Part shown: in pieces, positions 51,351 through 61,328 of the stretch | How positions within the stretch are numbered: position 1 is the stretch's first letter | How the letters are laid out: every line of letters starts with the position of its first letter | Assembly: GCA_905221605.1 (NCBI GenBank) | Contig: CAJNDS010002475.1 | Span: 221,001 to 285,000, forward strand | Length of the DNA stretch: 64,000 nucleotides | Origin: Symbiodinium natans | Taxonomy: Eukaryota > Sar > Dinophyceae > Suessiales > Symbiodiniaceae | Direction: 5' to 3' | Position numbers and translations under genes: made by a program | Notes under the pieces: model-generated | Databases searched by the model: none | What the model saw: the letters and a program-made list of their open reading frames with translations, nothing else | What the model was told of the DNA's origin: nothing

Positions 51351-52083
51351 GTTTAGGGTACAGGGGTTAGGGTTTAGGGTAGAGGCTTTAGGGGTTTGGG
51401 CTGTGGGTTTAGGGTGTAGGGTTGAAAGCGCGTGTTAGCTTTCGGAATCAGGTGTTTTCAGGTTGCTTAGGGTCGGCTTTTATTGGGGGGCTTGAACTGA
51501 TCGAAACCCCAAGCCCGAAAACATGTCAGATTTTGTTCGAGACTCTGTGGTCTGTTCTACACCGGCACAGATGAAGCCACAAAGAGCTTCAAGCTCTCAA
51601 AGTCCAAAACATCAAGTCAATCTCAAGCTCTGACCTTGTGAATCCCGACAGCACGGAATCTTTGTCACCAAGCATCTACATGGAATGAAATCCTGGGCCC
51701 TGAACCACGTCATGAGGAAGTTTGGCGGATGGTTGTGCAGGTGGAGCTTCCTGTCCATGGCTCGATGCACATACCCCTAGATCCTGAACCTCTCACCCAG
51801 AAGCCAGTACATGGCCCTCTATCCCTACACCCCGAACATGCGACAACACGAAGCCATGCGGGGGTACCTTCTTGGAATCCTTCTTACGAGGGAATTCTAC
51901 TTGTGTTGATGTAAGCGCACAGCTGGATTTTTTCAGCACAAAGGCCCAAACTTCCCCGAAATAAAGACTGATCGACGTGCAGGCGCAGCGTGCCGGCATC
52001 ATTTGGAGCCCCCTTGCCCTTGCCACGCGACACCGAGTAGGCCAGGGTCTCGAGATGTTAAGGGGAAGACTGCTAGCAATTTT

Positions 52084-52302
52084 TCCGACCCCTAAAACCC
52101 TAAACCCTAAAAGCCCCCATCGTATCTAAGAGTCCTCAACCGTTTCGAGGCCGGAGACTTTTTGTAGCTGAGCGTGGGCTTGGAGTGGAGTCCAATGAAG
52201 ACACCGCGGCCGGCTAACGCTCAGCAAATTGGCGTCTTCTGGAGCTTCATCAGCACTAGCGGTTTAGAGTTTAGGGTTTAGCGTTTACGGTTTAGGGTTT
52301 AG
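52084..52302. repeat. short C-then-G telomere-like pair
   Basis: CCCTAAAACCCTAAACCC near 52090 and TTTAGGG/TTTAGCG units at 52261-52302, about 150 bp apart. Confidence 0.7.
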
Positions 52303-53198
52303 TCCCTTAGAAGTACCTTCAGTCCGCCTTAGACACAGTTTGGCATTTTGGAGCCACATGAAGCTCGAAGCCTTTTAGCTCAGGCAGGCCTTGCAGCATA
52401 ACAGCAAGCATGACCTGCTATTGCCTGCTGCATGTCAAGAGACGGTGAGTGGAGAACGACTGAGCCGTGCTGAGAAGTCCGAAGGTCCCCTATTTTCGCA
52501 AACCTCCACACGTGTTTGGGCATGAATATGAGAGAAGCTGTGCTCCGACCAAGTGATGCAGGGCCGAGGGCTGTGGACATGTCTAGCAGGGCTACAGTCT
52601 CTTCCATTTCATGGCCAGTGAACCTGGGCTGTTACAGTTGCACGTGCACGAAGAAAGCGTGCTGAATTTGAGACCTCGTGCTAGAAAAGGCGTGTGCCCC
52701 GACAATGCCGACAACTCAAGCGTGCCCTGAGTCCTAAACTTTTCTGAGATGCACGGCGGACGAGGAGAACGTCTCTCATGAGCTGCGCATCACAAATCGT
52801 CAAAGCTCCCCCATCAGAGAACCCCAGCTGTTAGGGGGACTCAGGATAGGATTCATGATTCCCATGATGTCAGAGGGTCGTAGCAAAAGCAGTCCCGTTG
52901 AAGCTTGGAGTTTGGGGTGCAAGTGGCTTGTATCATTCCCCATGAGGCGTTACCCAAGTACTGCCGCAGGACATCCAGTTCCGGGAACAAGAAAATTGAA
53001 CACCGCCCATGTGGCTTGGGAGTTATTGCCTGGACACGGGAAGGGTCGGGGAGAATAATTGAACAGCTGATGTTGGCACGGCACGCCTAAGAAAAGAGCC
53101 TTTAAGGCCGGGAATCGTGACATCCAGGAACATGCGTGCGAAATGGTCCTTCAGGAGTGGACTCTTTGAGCCCTTACCTGTATTCAAAAGTCCTGCAG

Positions 53199-53260
53199 CC
53201 TAAAAGCTCTGAAAGCCGCGAGGTTGTCCGCCCTGAAGATTGGTGGCGGGTGCGTTCTGG
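53199..53260 (+). CDS. putative exon
   Basis: Acceptor CAAAAGTCCTGCAG. It reads PKSSESREVVRPEDWWRVRS. Confidence 0.4.
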
Positions 53261-53489
53261 GCACGTTCTGGCTGTGTGGTGGTTGGTGGTCCATGCTGTT
53301 TGTTGTTATTGATTGTTGTTTTGCCGGTTGTTCTGCATTGTTGTTTTGTGTTTGTTTCCTGTGTGTATTGCGTTTGTTTTGTGTTTGTCCTGTGTTTGTT
53401 TTGTCTTTGCTTTGTGTTTGTTCGCTTGTGTGTTTGCTTGCTTGCTGTTTGGCTGGTTGGTTGTTGTCATGTCGGCATCGACGGACCGT

Positions 53490-53600
53490 AGAAGATTTAA
53501 CAAGCATGGCTCATTCGTCTAGGAGCCGTGGCCGCCTGACTTGCATGCCAAAACCTGAAGTGCTGTTGCCCCTTTCGGCTTGCAAGAGGAGTCTTAGAGA
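53490..53600 (+). CDS. putative exon, basic
   Basis: After GACGGACCGTAG it reads EDLTSMAHSSRSRGRLTCMP then KPEVLLPLSACKRSLREW. Confidence 0.35.
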
Positions 53601-53630
53601 ATGGACACGTAGGCCAACATGTGGGTTCAG

Positions 53631-53803
53631 GCATTGAGGATGTAGAGCGTTTGTGTCGAAAGTTCAGTACTCAACAATGCAACAAGCAATTCAGCGTTCA
53701 TAGTCAAGCACCAATACCAGGCCTTTCCGAGTACTCAGTTGCCAATAAACGCGCCGCCATGGCGGCCATGACCTCAGCCTTGCGACAGCGCATGGAAGGA
53801 TAG
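53631..53803 (+). CDS. putative terminal exon
   Basis: Acceptor ATGTGGGTTCAG. 57 codons to TAG: IEDVERLCRKFSTQQCNKQF then SVANKRAAMAAMTSALRQRM. Probably the end of the gene begun at 53199. Confidence 0.5.
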
Positions 53804-53812
53804 GCTCAGACA

Positions 53813-53907
53813 ATATAGGGGTCGGAATAAATACTAGTAGTATTCCCTTATGGTGCCTCTTTAGTTATACGATGATACCCCCCAAAACCCCATTCTGATT
53901 CTTCACG
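53813..53907. mobile_element. MITE family B, right end lost
   Basis: TATAGGGGTCGGAATAAATA; the 8-mer TAGGCTCA flanks the region at 53801-53808 and 53912-53919. Confidence 0.7.
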
Positions 53908-53931
53908 GTATTAGGCTCACTCCAGGGTGCC

Positions 53932-54180
53932 GTGCGACAGAGACCCCCAAGAATGTTTAGGAGCCCTCACTACCCAGCCGCAAGCCCTTCAAGTCCAATC
54001 CCTCGGGACTTGCGCCACCACCAGGTTCAAGTGCATGTGCCGCCTCAGTACGCACTGCGACCAGTGCAGGCGCACATCTGCGGGTTTAGGATTGGAGACT
54101 CAGCACAGGTGAAACGGAACAGTGCCCGGAAACGAGCGCTGGCTGAAGCCGTCCAGTCGCTTGCATCCGACATGGCGTGA
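53932..54180 (+). CDS. putative exon(s), basic C-terminus
   Basis: 82 codons in one frame. The last part, after GACTCAGCACAG at 54108, reads VKRNSARKRALAEAVQSLAS then DMA and stop. Confidence 0.4.
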   Translation: MRQRPPRMFRSPHYPAASPSSPIPRDLRHHQVQVHVPPQYALRPVQAHICGFRIGDSAQVKRNSARKRALAEAVQSLASDMA

Positions 54181-54399
54181 AATCCAGGAACATGCTCACA
54201 TTTTTGCAGGCAGGCACACAGCAAAACATCCAAGAGCACCCGCCGGTCATCTTCTGTGGGGCTTTAGGTTGTTGGTTAAACTTTAGGAACTTTAGGCTCA
54301 GATTCTGTTCAGCCGAAAATGCAGCAATTGGTCAGGGCGCCCTCTTGCAAAGTCCACGGCCAAACTTGGTTGTGCAGCGATGTGGAGTTTGGGTGTCTG

Positions 54400-54510
54400 G
54401 TTTATGTTACAAGCAGCAATTCTGAACAGATCGTTTCACTTCTCTTCCGGTCGCAGCTTGAGGTTTATCGCAACACTTCCATGTTCACGTTTCGAGACGA
54501 TGAGGCCTGA
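54400..54510 (+). CDS. putative terminal exon
   Basis: Frame reads NSEQIVSLLFRSQLEVYRNT then SMFTFRDDEA and TGA; a TCCGGTCGCAG acceptor may cut it at 54458. Confidence 0.35.
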   Translation, partial: VYVTSSNSEQIVSLLFRSQLEVYRNTSMFTFRDDEA

Positions 54511-54700
54511 AACCATAATCCTCAGTAACCCTTAGGCTGATTCCGACATCACGAGGAAGCCGCTGGTTTTGCAATATCACGGGGGTCTAAAGCATGCGTA
54601 ACCTTTGCCCATTTAAAGGACTTCACATGACAGCGAGGCCCGCGCCAGAGCGCGTTGCGGGGCAAGCACCGAAGCACCCCCCCCATTGGCCTTCAGTAGC

Positions 54701-54953
54701 AGGAGAAGGAGAAGGAGAAGGAGAAGGAGAAGGAGAAGGAGAAGGAGAAGGAGAAGGAGAAGGAGAAGGAGAAGGAGAAGGAGAAGGAGAAGGAGAAGGA
54801 GAAGCAGAAGGAGAAGGAGAAGGAGAAGGAGAAGGAGAAGGAGAAGGAGAAGGAGAAGGAGAAGGAGAAGGAGAAGGAGAAGGAGAAGGAGAAGGAGAAG
54901 GAGAAGGAGAAGGAGAAGGAGAAGGAGAAGGAGAAGGAGAAGGAGAAGGAGAG
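54701..54953 (+). repeat. (GGAGAA)n array, about 250 bp
   Basis: About 42 hexamers with one GCAGAA interruption near 54803. Reads as poly Glu-Gly, Arg or Leu/Phe-Ser in different frames; none is taken as coding. Confidence 0.98.
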
Positions 54954-55547
54954 AAAATGACATAAAAGCAGGCACACCATCGTCGCGAGTAGCTTCCACT
55001 TACACACTTTTCCCCATAATCGGCGTGCTTTAGATCTTAAGGTTGGCACCTAAAATGGGAAGGGAGAAACGGAGAGAGAAAGGACGATAAACATATCAAA
55101 CGACCAAACATCAAGAGAAAGAGAGAGAGAGAGAGAGCAACCAGAACAACAACTCGCAAGAGAGAGAAAGAGAGAGATGCCGGCGGAGCAGGGGCCGCCC
55201 GGGCCGCCGGTGCAACAAGTGGCTTCAGGCCACGGCTCTTTTTTGTGGTTCTTGTTGACTGACCTGGGCGTTGGCTCATACAATTTCGGGGTTTCCGGTG
55301 TAGGGATGTGTAGGGTTGTGGACGTCGGGTTGTCATGTGTACCGCACCATGGAAGCCGATCAGGTCCGGCTGTGCCTGTGCCGCCGGTGAACCTCGGCCA
55401 CCTGCGCATGGCGCACGCGGCACCGCACGCAGCACCGGCGCCGCGCCAAGTTGCAAGCTGTCGACGTCTCTGAAAATCAGAATTTCGATTCCTTGAAGCA
55501 TCAACCCTGCCACCCAGACCTTACAAAGCTTGCAGACTGCCCCAAGC

Positions 55548-55634
55548 TCTAAACCCTAAACCCTAAACCCTAAACCCTAAACCCTAAACCCTAAACCCTA
55601 AACCCTAAACCCTAAACCCTAAACCCTAAACCCC
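55548..55634 (-). repeat. (CCCTAAA)12 array
   Basis: Perfect C-strand heptamers. Confidence 0.98.
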
Positions 55635-55744
55635 AGGACCCCAGCATGGACGCGCAGCGCCTTGCTGGGGGAGTGCTAGCGACGCCGGGCAGGACAGTCG
55701 CCGGCTGCTGAGTCTGTAGGCTGTAATCTCTGGAATTCAATGAC

Positions 55745-55866
55745 TCACTGCTAGTTGCTGAAGAACCACCCAAAAAAGTTAGACATATTCTTCCATATAA
55801 GGGGCAATGTAGGGATGATTTTCTTTGATATTATATACTTTCTGGGGGGGCTCTTAAGCAAACAGC
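55745..55866. mobile_element. MITE family D, reversed copy
   Basis: TAGTTGCTGAAGAACCACCC ... GGCTCTTAAGCAAACAGCAG with GGCAATGTAGGGATGAT inside. Confidence 0.55.
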
Positions 55867-55989
55867 AGCTCATGACTGGGATTCAAGCGAGCGTAAAGAC
55901 AAAACCTTATCGATCAGAGTCTACGACCCTTGCGACAGTCGAGGGGCCACAGGAGCAAGACGGGAGACAACAGTGTCTAGCAGGATAGT

Positions 55990-57280
55990 CAGCTGTGTCC
56001 TACCACCACGAAGATTTGGGTTTAGGGTTTGGGGCGCAACTAGGGTTTGGGGTTCTAAGGGGTTTGGGATTTTCGGTTTAGGCTGTGCCCTCAGATAGAA
56101 CTTCCACAGGGAGCTTCTTCGCAACGCTCCTGCCAGTGCTCAGGTTGCAGCCGGGTACAGCGTTCCGACTGATGCAGCTCACGGGGTGCCCATGCCTTGG
56201 CAGCTCAGTTTTTGGATTCCCGCTGCGTTTGCTCGCGGGAGTATTTCGGCCTTCGACTCTGCGACCTGTACCGGTCTCTCGCTTGAAGGGCCACTTTCTG
56301 GCGCCTTGCATCTTTAGAGCTTTCCAATGTCCTTGTCCGTGCTATCAGTATGTTTCCGACGCTAGCGATGTAACATTCAGAAGCTGCCTTCTGAAACATG
56401 TTCAGATAGCCGGCAGCATGTTAATCTGAATTCACCATAAGACGAACAAGGCCAGACACACCCGGGAGAACTGGCAGCAGCGGGACCATCGGCGCATTTC
56501 AGGCGCACTGCTGTGTGCTGACTGGCCGCGCGCGGAGCCACAATAGAGCCGGGCTCCGTTCTCGGACTGGTGCTTGTGAGGCAACCGTCCAGGGACGAAA
56601 AGCGATTCAGAACAGTGGGAAGCTCGATGAACCAGTTGCGCCATGTCATCGGAGAGAGTCAGAGACCGTCCGATGTGCACAGCCTGCGTGCTCAGGTGGG
56701 CTCTCTGGGGGCACCTTGCCGGCAGGCGCACAGGACGCCCAATGCAGGGCAATGCGTCAGCAATTCGTCAGTGAGATGTAATATACCCTCGCAGTCAAGA
56801 CGTTCCGCCGCTTTGCCGCATTGACTCCAGGATCCTCAGCAGTGTGCGCGCTCGCCTCAGGTCACCTCGGAGCTGCGCTGTGCATCCCATCAACGACAGT
56901 CTCGAAGCACTGGTTTCAGTCTTTCCATTGGCTCCATCTTTCTAGCACCTTTTCCTCTCATGCTGAGGACTGAGGACGGTGAACGGTTTTTTTGCATTCG
57001 AGAGTCGCCTATATGACCTTTGGTTCTAGGGCTCCTGCCTAGCATTTTTTTTCGTGTGGTGTGTGGTGGTGATAGTCAGAGTGGCGCGGGTAGTGAGGCG
57101 GCGGAGGCAGTGCGGTGAGGGTGGTGAGTGGTGGGCATGCATTGGGATCCTTTAAGCGCTGGGAGGGCTCAGCCACGCGCGCTCTCTAAGGCTAAATATT
57201 CAATTCCAAATGCTCAACCTTGAGCCCTCAACCACCAGTGCCCAAAGCCTCGAGGCCCCACGGGAAGTTTTTCAATCCTC
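55990..57280. other. no supported gene
   Basis: A short telomere-like block lies at about 56017-56085. Overlapping 85-114 codon ORFs on both strands (56085-56824) lack motifs and splice support. Confidence 0.35.
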
Positions 57281-57286
57281 TTCCAA

Positions 57287-57370
57287 TGAGCAAGAGCAAG
57301 AATGAGCAAGCGAGGCCCCTGCGGTCCGCCCGAGAGCGGATGCCTTCACCCGAGGCGATTGGCGCGTGAG
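57287..57370 (+). CDS. short ORF, basic
   Basis: ATG ORF MSKSKNEQARPLRSARERMP then SPEAIGA and TGA. Could be an exon end. Confidence 0.3.
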
Positions 57371-57838
57371 CACGTAGTTCTCGAAGGGTCTTTCTCCCTC
57401 CTCCGCCCTCCTGCCCCCCCCCCCCCACCCACCCAAAAAAAAAAGCAACTCCACGTTTGTGAACAGGCGGGTTCCTTGCGGCTGATAGCTGGCGGTGGGC
57501 AAATGACCCTTGGCTGGCATAGGGTTTAACATTTTTTTCAGGTATGAGAAGTCGCGATGGGCAAATCAGGGTTCGAAGAGGTTCCGCATCATCTAAGTCA
57601 AAGGTTCTGGCTTCAATCTGGCTTCAGGATATGAACAACAAGGCACAAGGCAATTGCTAGGAAACGATGTAAGATCTTGTTAATCGTACAGTGCACCTGT
57701 TTCTGGCTGGGGCACACATGAAGAATACAAGCTGGCCATTGAGCCCCCGAGCCCCAAGCCCCAGAGCCTAAGCTTTCAGGCCGAAAACGTGTGAGCTTGA
57801 ACTCACCATGTGTATGAGCTTGTTCAACCTTTTTGCAG

Positions 57839-57965
57839 TTTATACCGTTCACCAGAACAGATTCTTGGCGATGCCGTGAAGCCACTCACTTTCAGGCCTG
57901 GTCCTGTCATCAATCCTTTGGCAATTGCTGCCTGTGGGTGCCGGCCACAGCAAGAGGGAGTCTCC
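57839..57965 (+). CDS. putative exon, frame ambiguous
   Basis: Strong acceptor CAACCTTTTTGCAG. The preferred frame reads LYRSPEQILGDAVKPLTFRP then GPVINPLAIAACG; a second frame is also open. Confidence 0.4.
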
Positions 57966-57974
57966 CCCCCAAAA

Positions 57975-58028
57975 CCCCTAACCCTAAACCCTAAGCCTCT
58001 AAACCCTAAACCCTAAACCCAAAACCCC
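57975..58028 (-). repeat. CCCTAAA block
   Basis: Imperfect C-strand heptamers, with a poly-A/C tail. Confidence 0.85.
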
Positions 58029-58155
58029 CCAAAAAAACTTCAAGAGCCGGAAGGGCCCCACCCATCCCACGCCTTGCTTCCCGCAAGCCCTGAACTTCCA
58101 ATCTCCAACAACTCAGATCCTGAAAACAGGCCCGCAAGCCTACTAAGGCCTACCA

Positions 58156-58299
58156 ATGCCCCAACGCAAACAAAGATACCTCAAGGGACTTAGCGCGCTC
58201 TGCAAGATGAAGAGGTCTACGCCAGTTCTGGGACGGGGGTCCTTTGGCCGGGGCCGGGGGCCTCAAGACTCGGAATTAGACAAGAGCCTGGACGTGTAG
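58156..58299 (+). CDS. hypothetical 47-aa ORF, RG-rich
   Basis: Complete ATG-TAG ORF: MPQRKQRYLKGLSALCKMKR then STPVLGRGSFGRGRG. Basic, may be an exon or small protein. Confidence 0.35.
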   Translation: MPQRKQRYLKGLSALCKMKRSTPVLGRGSFGRGRGPQDSELDKSLDV

Positions 58300-58316
58300 A
58301 GCCGCTTTTCAGGCTG

Positions 58317-58364
58317 TTTAGGGTTTAGGTTGTAGGTTTTCGGTTTAAGGGTTTAGGGTTTAGG
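58317..58364 (+). repeat. TTTAGGG block
   Basis: Short imperfect G-strand block; another lies at 58793-58850. Confidence 0.8.
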
Positions 58365-58979
58365 ACAGGAAGAGCTCTGTTCTAGACTTCCCTTCACCCC
58401 TTAGGTCTTGTTGCTCATGAAAATCACTTTCACATTGGTTGTAATTGAACGAACGGGTTCCGATCACCCTCGAGAGACCCTTAATTTTGAGAACGCTTAA
58501 AATGCCTGGAAGCCTTGATCCCAATCCCCCAAAGTGGCCTCAAACAAGGATCCACACGACGGTTTCGGAGCAGCAAGCTTTGAGAGCCTTTCGGGGCCCT
58601 CTGGGGCCCTCTTGTGGTTTTTCAACTCTCTTTTGGGGGCTTCAGGTTCAGGGTTCGGGATTTCTGGGTGGCTGGGTGCCCCAAGGGCAGTCTTTGGGTT
58701 GCTGTGAGCTTCCCTATCCTTAGCTCTCGAATTTGGACCCGAACTCTGCGATTCAGAGCTTAGTTGCGGTTTTGGGCGTAGGGTGTAGGGCTTAGGTTTT
58801 AGGATTTAAGATTTAGGGTTTTAGGGTTTTTAGGGTTTAGGGTGTTGCCTTTGATATTAGCTTGTGCCAGCACTCGGAAGCCGGAGAGGTAAGCCTGCTC
58901 CTGGCATGACCCACATGCCGCCCCTGTCTGCTCGCGTGCATGCCTCAGCACTGTTCCGGCCTACTTCATTGCCTTTGCG

Positions 58980-59018
58980 CTGGAATGTTCCCCCTCATAC
59001 TAACAGTGCTTAACAGGG
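58980..59018. mobile_element. MITE family A, left-end fragment
   Basis: TGGAATGTTCCCCCTCATAC then TAACAGTGCTTAA; right half missing. Confidence 0.6.
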
Positions 59019-59048
59019 ACGCAAAGGGGGTACTTTAAGTTAGCGGAC

Positions 59049-59325
59049 ACCATTTCCATTTTCTAACCATGCACTCCCCCCTATGCCCCCCGAAGACCCA
59101 AACCATAACAACTTATACCTCAACCCTCAACTCACCGAAAGACCCCATAGGAAGACCTCAACCCGAAGGCCCAAACCGTAACAACCTATACCTCAACCCC
59201 CCAACCCACCAAAATAAAACACCACCACATAGAAAAACCTAACATCAACATCATACACCAATACCCCCATAGAAAAACCCACAATGCCCAACCCGAAATC
59301 CCTAACCCTAGAAAATGGAAATGGT
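59049..59325. mobile_element. 277-bp element with 17-bp perfect inverted ends and G-poor interior
   Basis: ACCATTTCCATTTTCTA (59049-59065) and its exact complement (59309-59325). The interior is C/A-rich with very few G, and holds a direct repeat (CCCAAACCATAACAACTTAT near 59098, repeated near 59170). No TSD is obvious. Confidence 0.75.
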
Positions 59326-59404
59326 CATCTCAAATACCATATCCATAATAGGAATAAGGTTTAGGTTTAAGGTCGAACCGGCTAGAACGTTACTTGAAGC
59401 ATGA

Positions 59405-60361
59405 CATGAGCTACTTGTCCAAAATCCGTATCCGTTTTCAGCTGCAACTGCACCCTCACTGGAGCATTTCTTCCTGCATCCATCTCTCAATGGCCATGAA
59501 AGCCAGCCTGGCGTTTGCCTTGTTCTACTGGGCACCCAGGGCGCCATTCCAGTCTTTTCTTGCGGTCCGTCCACACGTTTCGGAGATGTTCGAGTTTCCA
59601 ACAGTTGTGTAGTGAGGAAGAGTGTATTCAGCAGACATGTGCAGCGTGGTGTAGCACCAGTTTCAGCAGTCTCCCTGGGCGATCATCATTGTTGTGCAGT
59701 GCGGGCAGATGGTCAGCTCGTCTGCTTTGGATACGATCCTGGTGACGTCCCAACAGATTTGGGGCCAGCTTTGGCAGTCTCAGCAGGCAGATGTCATACT
59801 TGTGCAGTGCGGTCGGATCGTCGGCTCGTCTGCTTTGGAGAAAATTGGCGTGGGCAGTGTGACGTCCCAGCAGATTTGGGACCAGTTTTGGCGATCTCAA
59901 CGGGCAGTTTTCATACTTGTGCAATCCGAGCAGATGGTCGGCTCGTCTGCTTTGGACTAAATTCTGATGGGCAGTGTGACGTCCCAGCAGATTTGGGACC
60001 AGTTTTGGCGATCTCAACGGGCAGTTTTCATACTTGTGCAATCCGGGCAGATGGTCGGCTCGTCTGCTTTGGACACAATGGTTGCGGGCGGTGTGACGTC
60101 CCAGCAGATTTGGGATCATCTTTGGCGATCTCAGCGGGCAGTTATCATGCTTGTGCAGTGCGGTCAGATGGTCAGCTCGTCTGTTTTGGAAACATTGGTT
60201 GTGGACAGTGTGACGTCCCGGCAGATTTGGGACCGGTTTTGGCGATCTCAATGGGCCTTGGTCATAGTTGTGCAATCCGAGCAGATGGTCGGCTCGTCTG
60301 CTTTGGATACAATGATTCTGGGCAGTGTGACGTCCCGGCAGATTTGGCACCAGTCAGCTAG
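59405..60361 (+). CDS. RCC1-like repeat protein
   Basis: The frame is open from 59405 (no ATG before the repeats; a GTG sits at 59612) to 60361. From about 59660 it encodes six-plus tandem repeats of about 37-38 residues of the form CAIRADGRLVCFGxNxxGQC then DVPADLGPVLAIS, also obvious at DNA level with a 111-114 bp period. RCC1 repeats form beta-propeller blades; such proteins act as exchange factors or binding platforms, and the role here is unknown. Seven blades would be expected. The last repeat decays at about 60355-60395, where the viral-type insert begins, so the C-terminus is probably truncated. The antisense ORF is a shadow. Confidence 0.8.
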   Translation, partial: HELLVQNPYPFSAATAPSLEHFFLHPSLNGHESQPGVCLVLLGTQGAIPVFSCGPSTRFGDVRVSNSCVVRKSVFSRHVQRGVAPVSAVSLGDHHCCAVRADGQLVCFGYDPGDVPTDLGPALAVSAGRCHTCAVRSDRRLVCFGENWRGQCDVPADLGPVLAISTGSFHTCAIRADGRLVCFGLNSDGQCDVPADLGPVLAISTGSFHTCAIRADGRLVCFGHNGCGRCDVPADLGSSLAISAGSYHACAVRSDGQLVCFGNIGCGQCDVPADLGPVLAISMGLGHSCAIRADGRLVCFGYNDSGQCDVPADLAPVS

Positions 60362-60408
60362 TCTGCTTGGAAACAAATTTATTGTGGAAAAAGACAGAGT
60401 GCTTACTG

Positions 60409-61243
60409 TCAAACATTCAGCAACTCAAACCGCAAATACTGCCTATTATTGCCCTCAACTCTGTAATCATTTTGACCTAGCTTATTTTCAGCATTTTCTA
60501 TTGTATAAATATTTTGGCTGTAATTTCCCACCCTTTCTTTTTCATTCGGTTTTCGCTTCCTAAATATCTTAACCTCGTCTCCGACATCTAGTTCGGGATA
60601 TACGCGGTGCTTTTGCCCTTCATCGTTAAATTAATTTCGCTTTGACTTGATTACTGGGTTTTCGGGCTTCTTTTGGCGTAAATCCCGTGGCCGAGTGTTT
60701 CATGTGATTATTATAGGTTAGTAATATTTCTAATATGTAATCTGGCCATTGGATGTTTACCTTTCCCTTTTTCTCATCGGCTTCAACTCTCCTTTATAAC
60801 ATATCTTTAAACGTTCTGATGGCTCTTTCGCTAAAATTTGGGCGCGCCCTCGTTCTATGACGCTCTATGTTCTCATCCTTCAAATGCTTTTGTATTGCCT
60901 CCTTGTTCAATGCGCCTTCATCGTCTGTAAAAAGTATTTGAGGTTTCTTGCCCATTTTATTGAAGCATTCAATCATTCCACTCGCTACAATCATCAAAAC
61001 ACCTGGATGAATCGTTTGTAAAAAACAAATCCATCTGACACTCGTAGGCGGAATGAGGGGCGACAAAACTGTTTTAACCTTCCGGCTTTCTTTTTTGTTC
61101 AACATTCTTTCAAAAAGTTCGTTTATATCTGGCATTGTTGTAGTTTTGTCCTCCTGCCTCGCTTCACTTAACATCCTTTGTTTAGAACCATAACCCGCTC
61201 TATCAAGATAGACATCATTAATTGTTTTCTGTTTCTCACTCAT
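60409..61243 (-). pseudogene. retroviral-type integrase relic of a Polinton-like element
   Basis: Minus strand. The N-terminal part from ATG at 61243 includes YLDRAGYGSKQRMLSEARQE. The core has SGMIECFNKMGKKPQILFTD with a catalytic D, and FSERAIRTFKDML (the E region). The segment that should hold the first catalytic Asp is replaced by unrelated sequence (around 61080-60990), consistent with deletion or frameshift. After a stop near 60792 the frame resumes as NIQWPDYILEILLTYNNHMK and, one frame over, RVYPELDVGDEVKIFRKRKP and YLRFELLNV, a C-terminal SH3/chromo-like tail, ending at TGA 60409. Dead as an enzyme. Confidence 0.8.
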
Positions 61244-61328
61244 ATAAATAAGTAACAACAAATTATTATTGAATATAGATGATTAAATCATCATTTTAAA
61301 GAATTAGGCATAATCGCTTTGTATTCGT

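Noticed and set aside
54613-55049. Long ORFs of poly-Leu, poly-Arg, Glu-Gly or Phe-Ser
   Set aside because: All derive from the GGAGAA hexamer array and exist in several frames on both strands.
59628-60350. 240-codon minus-strand ORF opposite the RCC1-like repeats
   Set aside because: Its repeated RRADHLLGLHKY pattern is just the antisense reading of the RCC1 DNA repeats.
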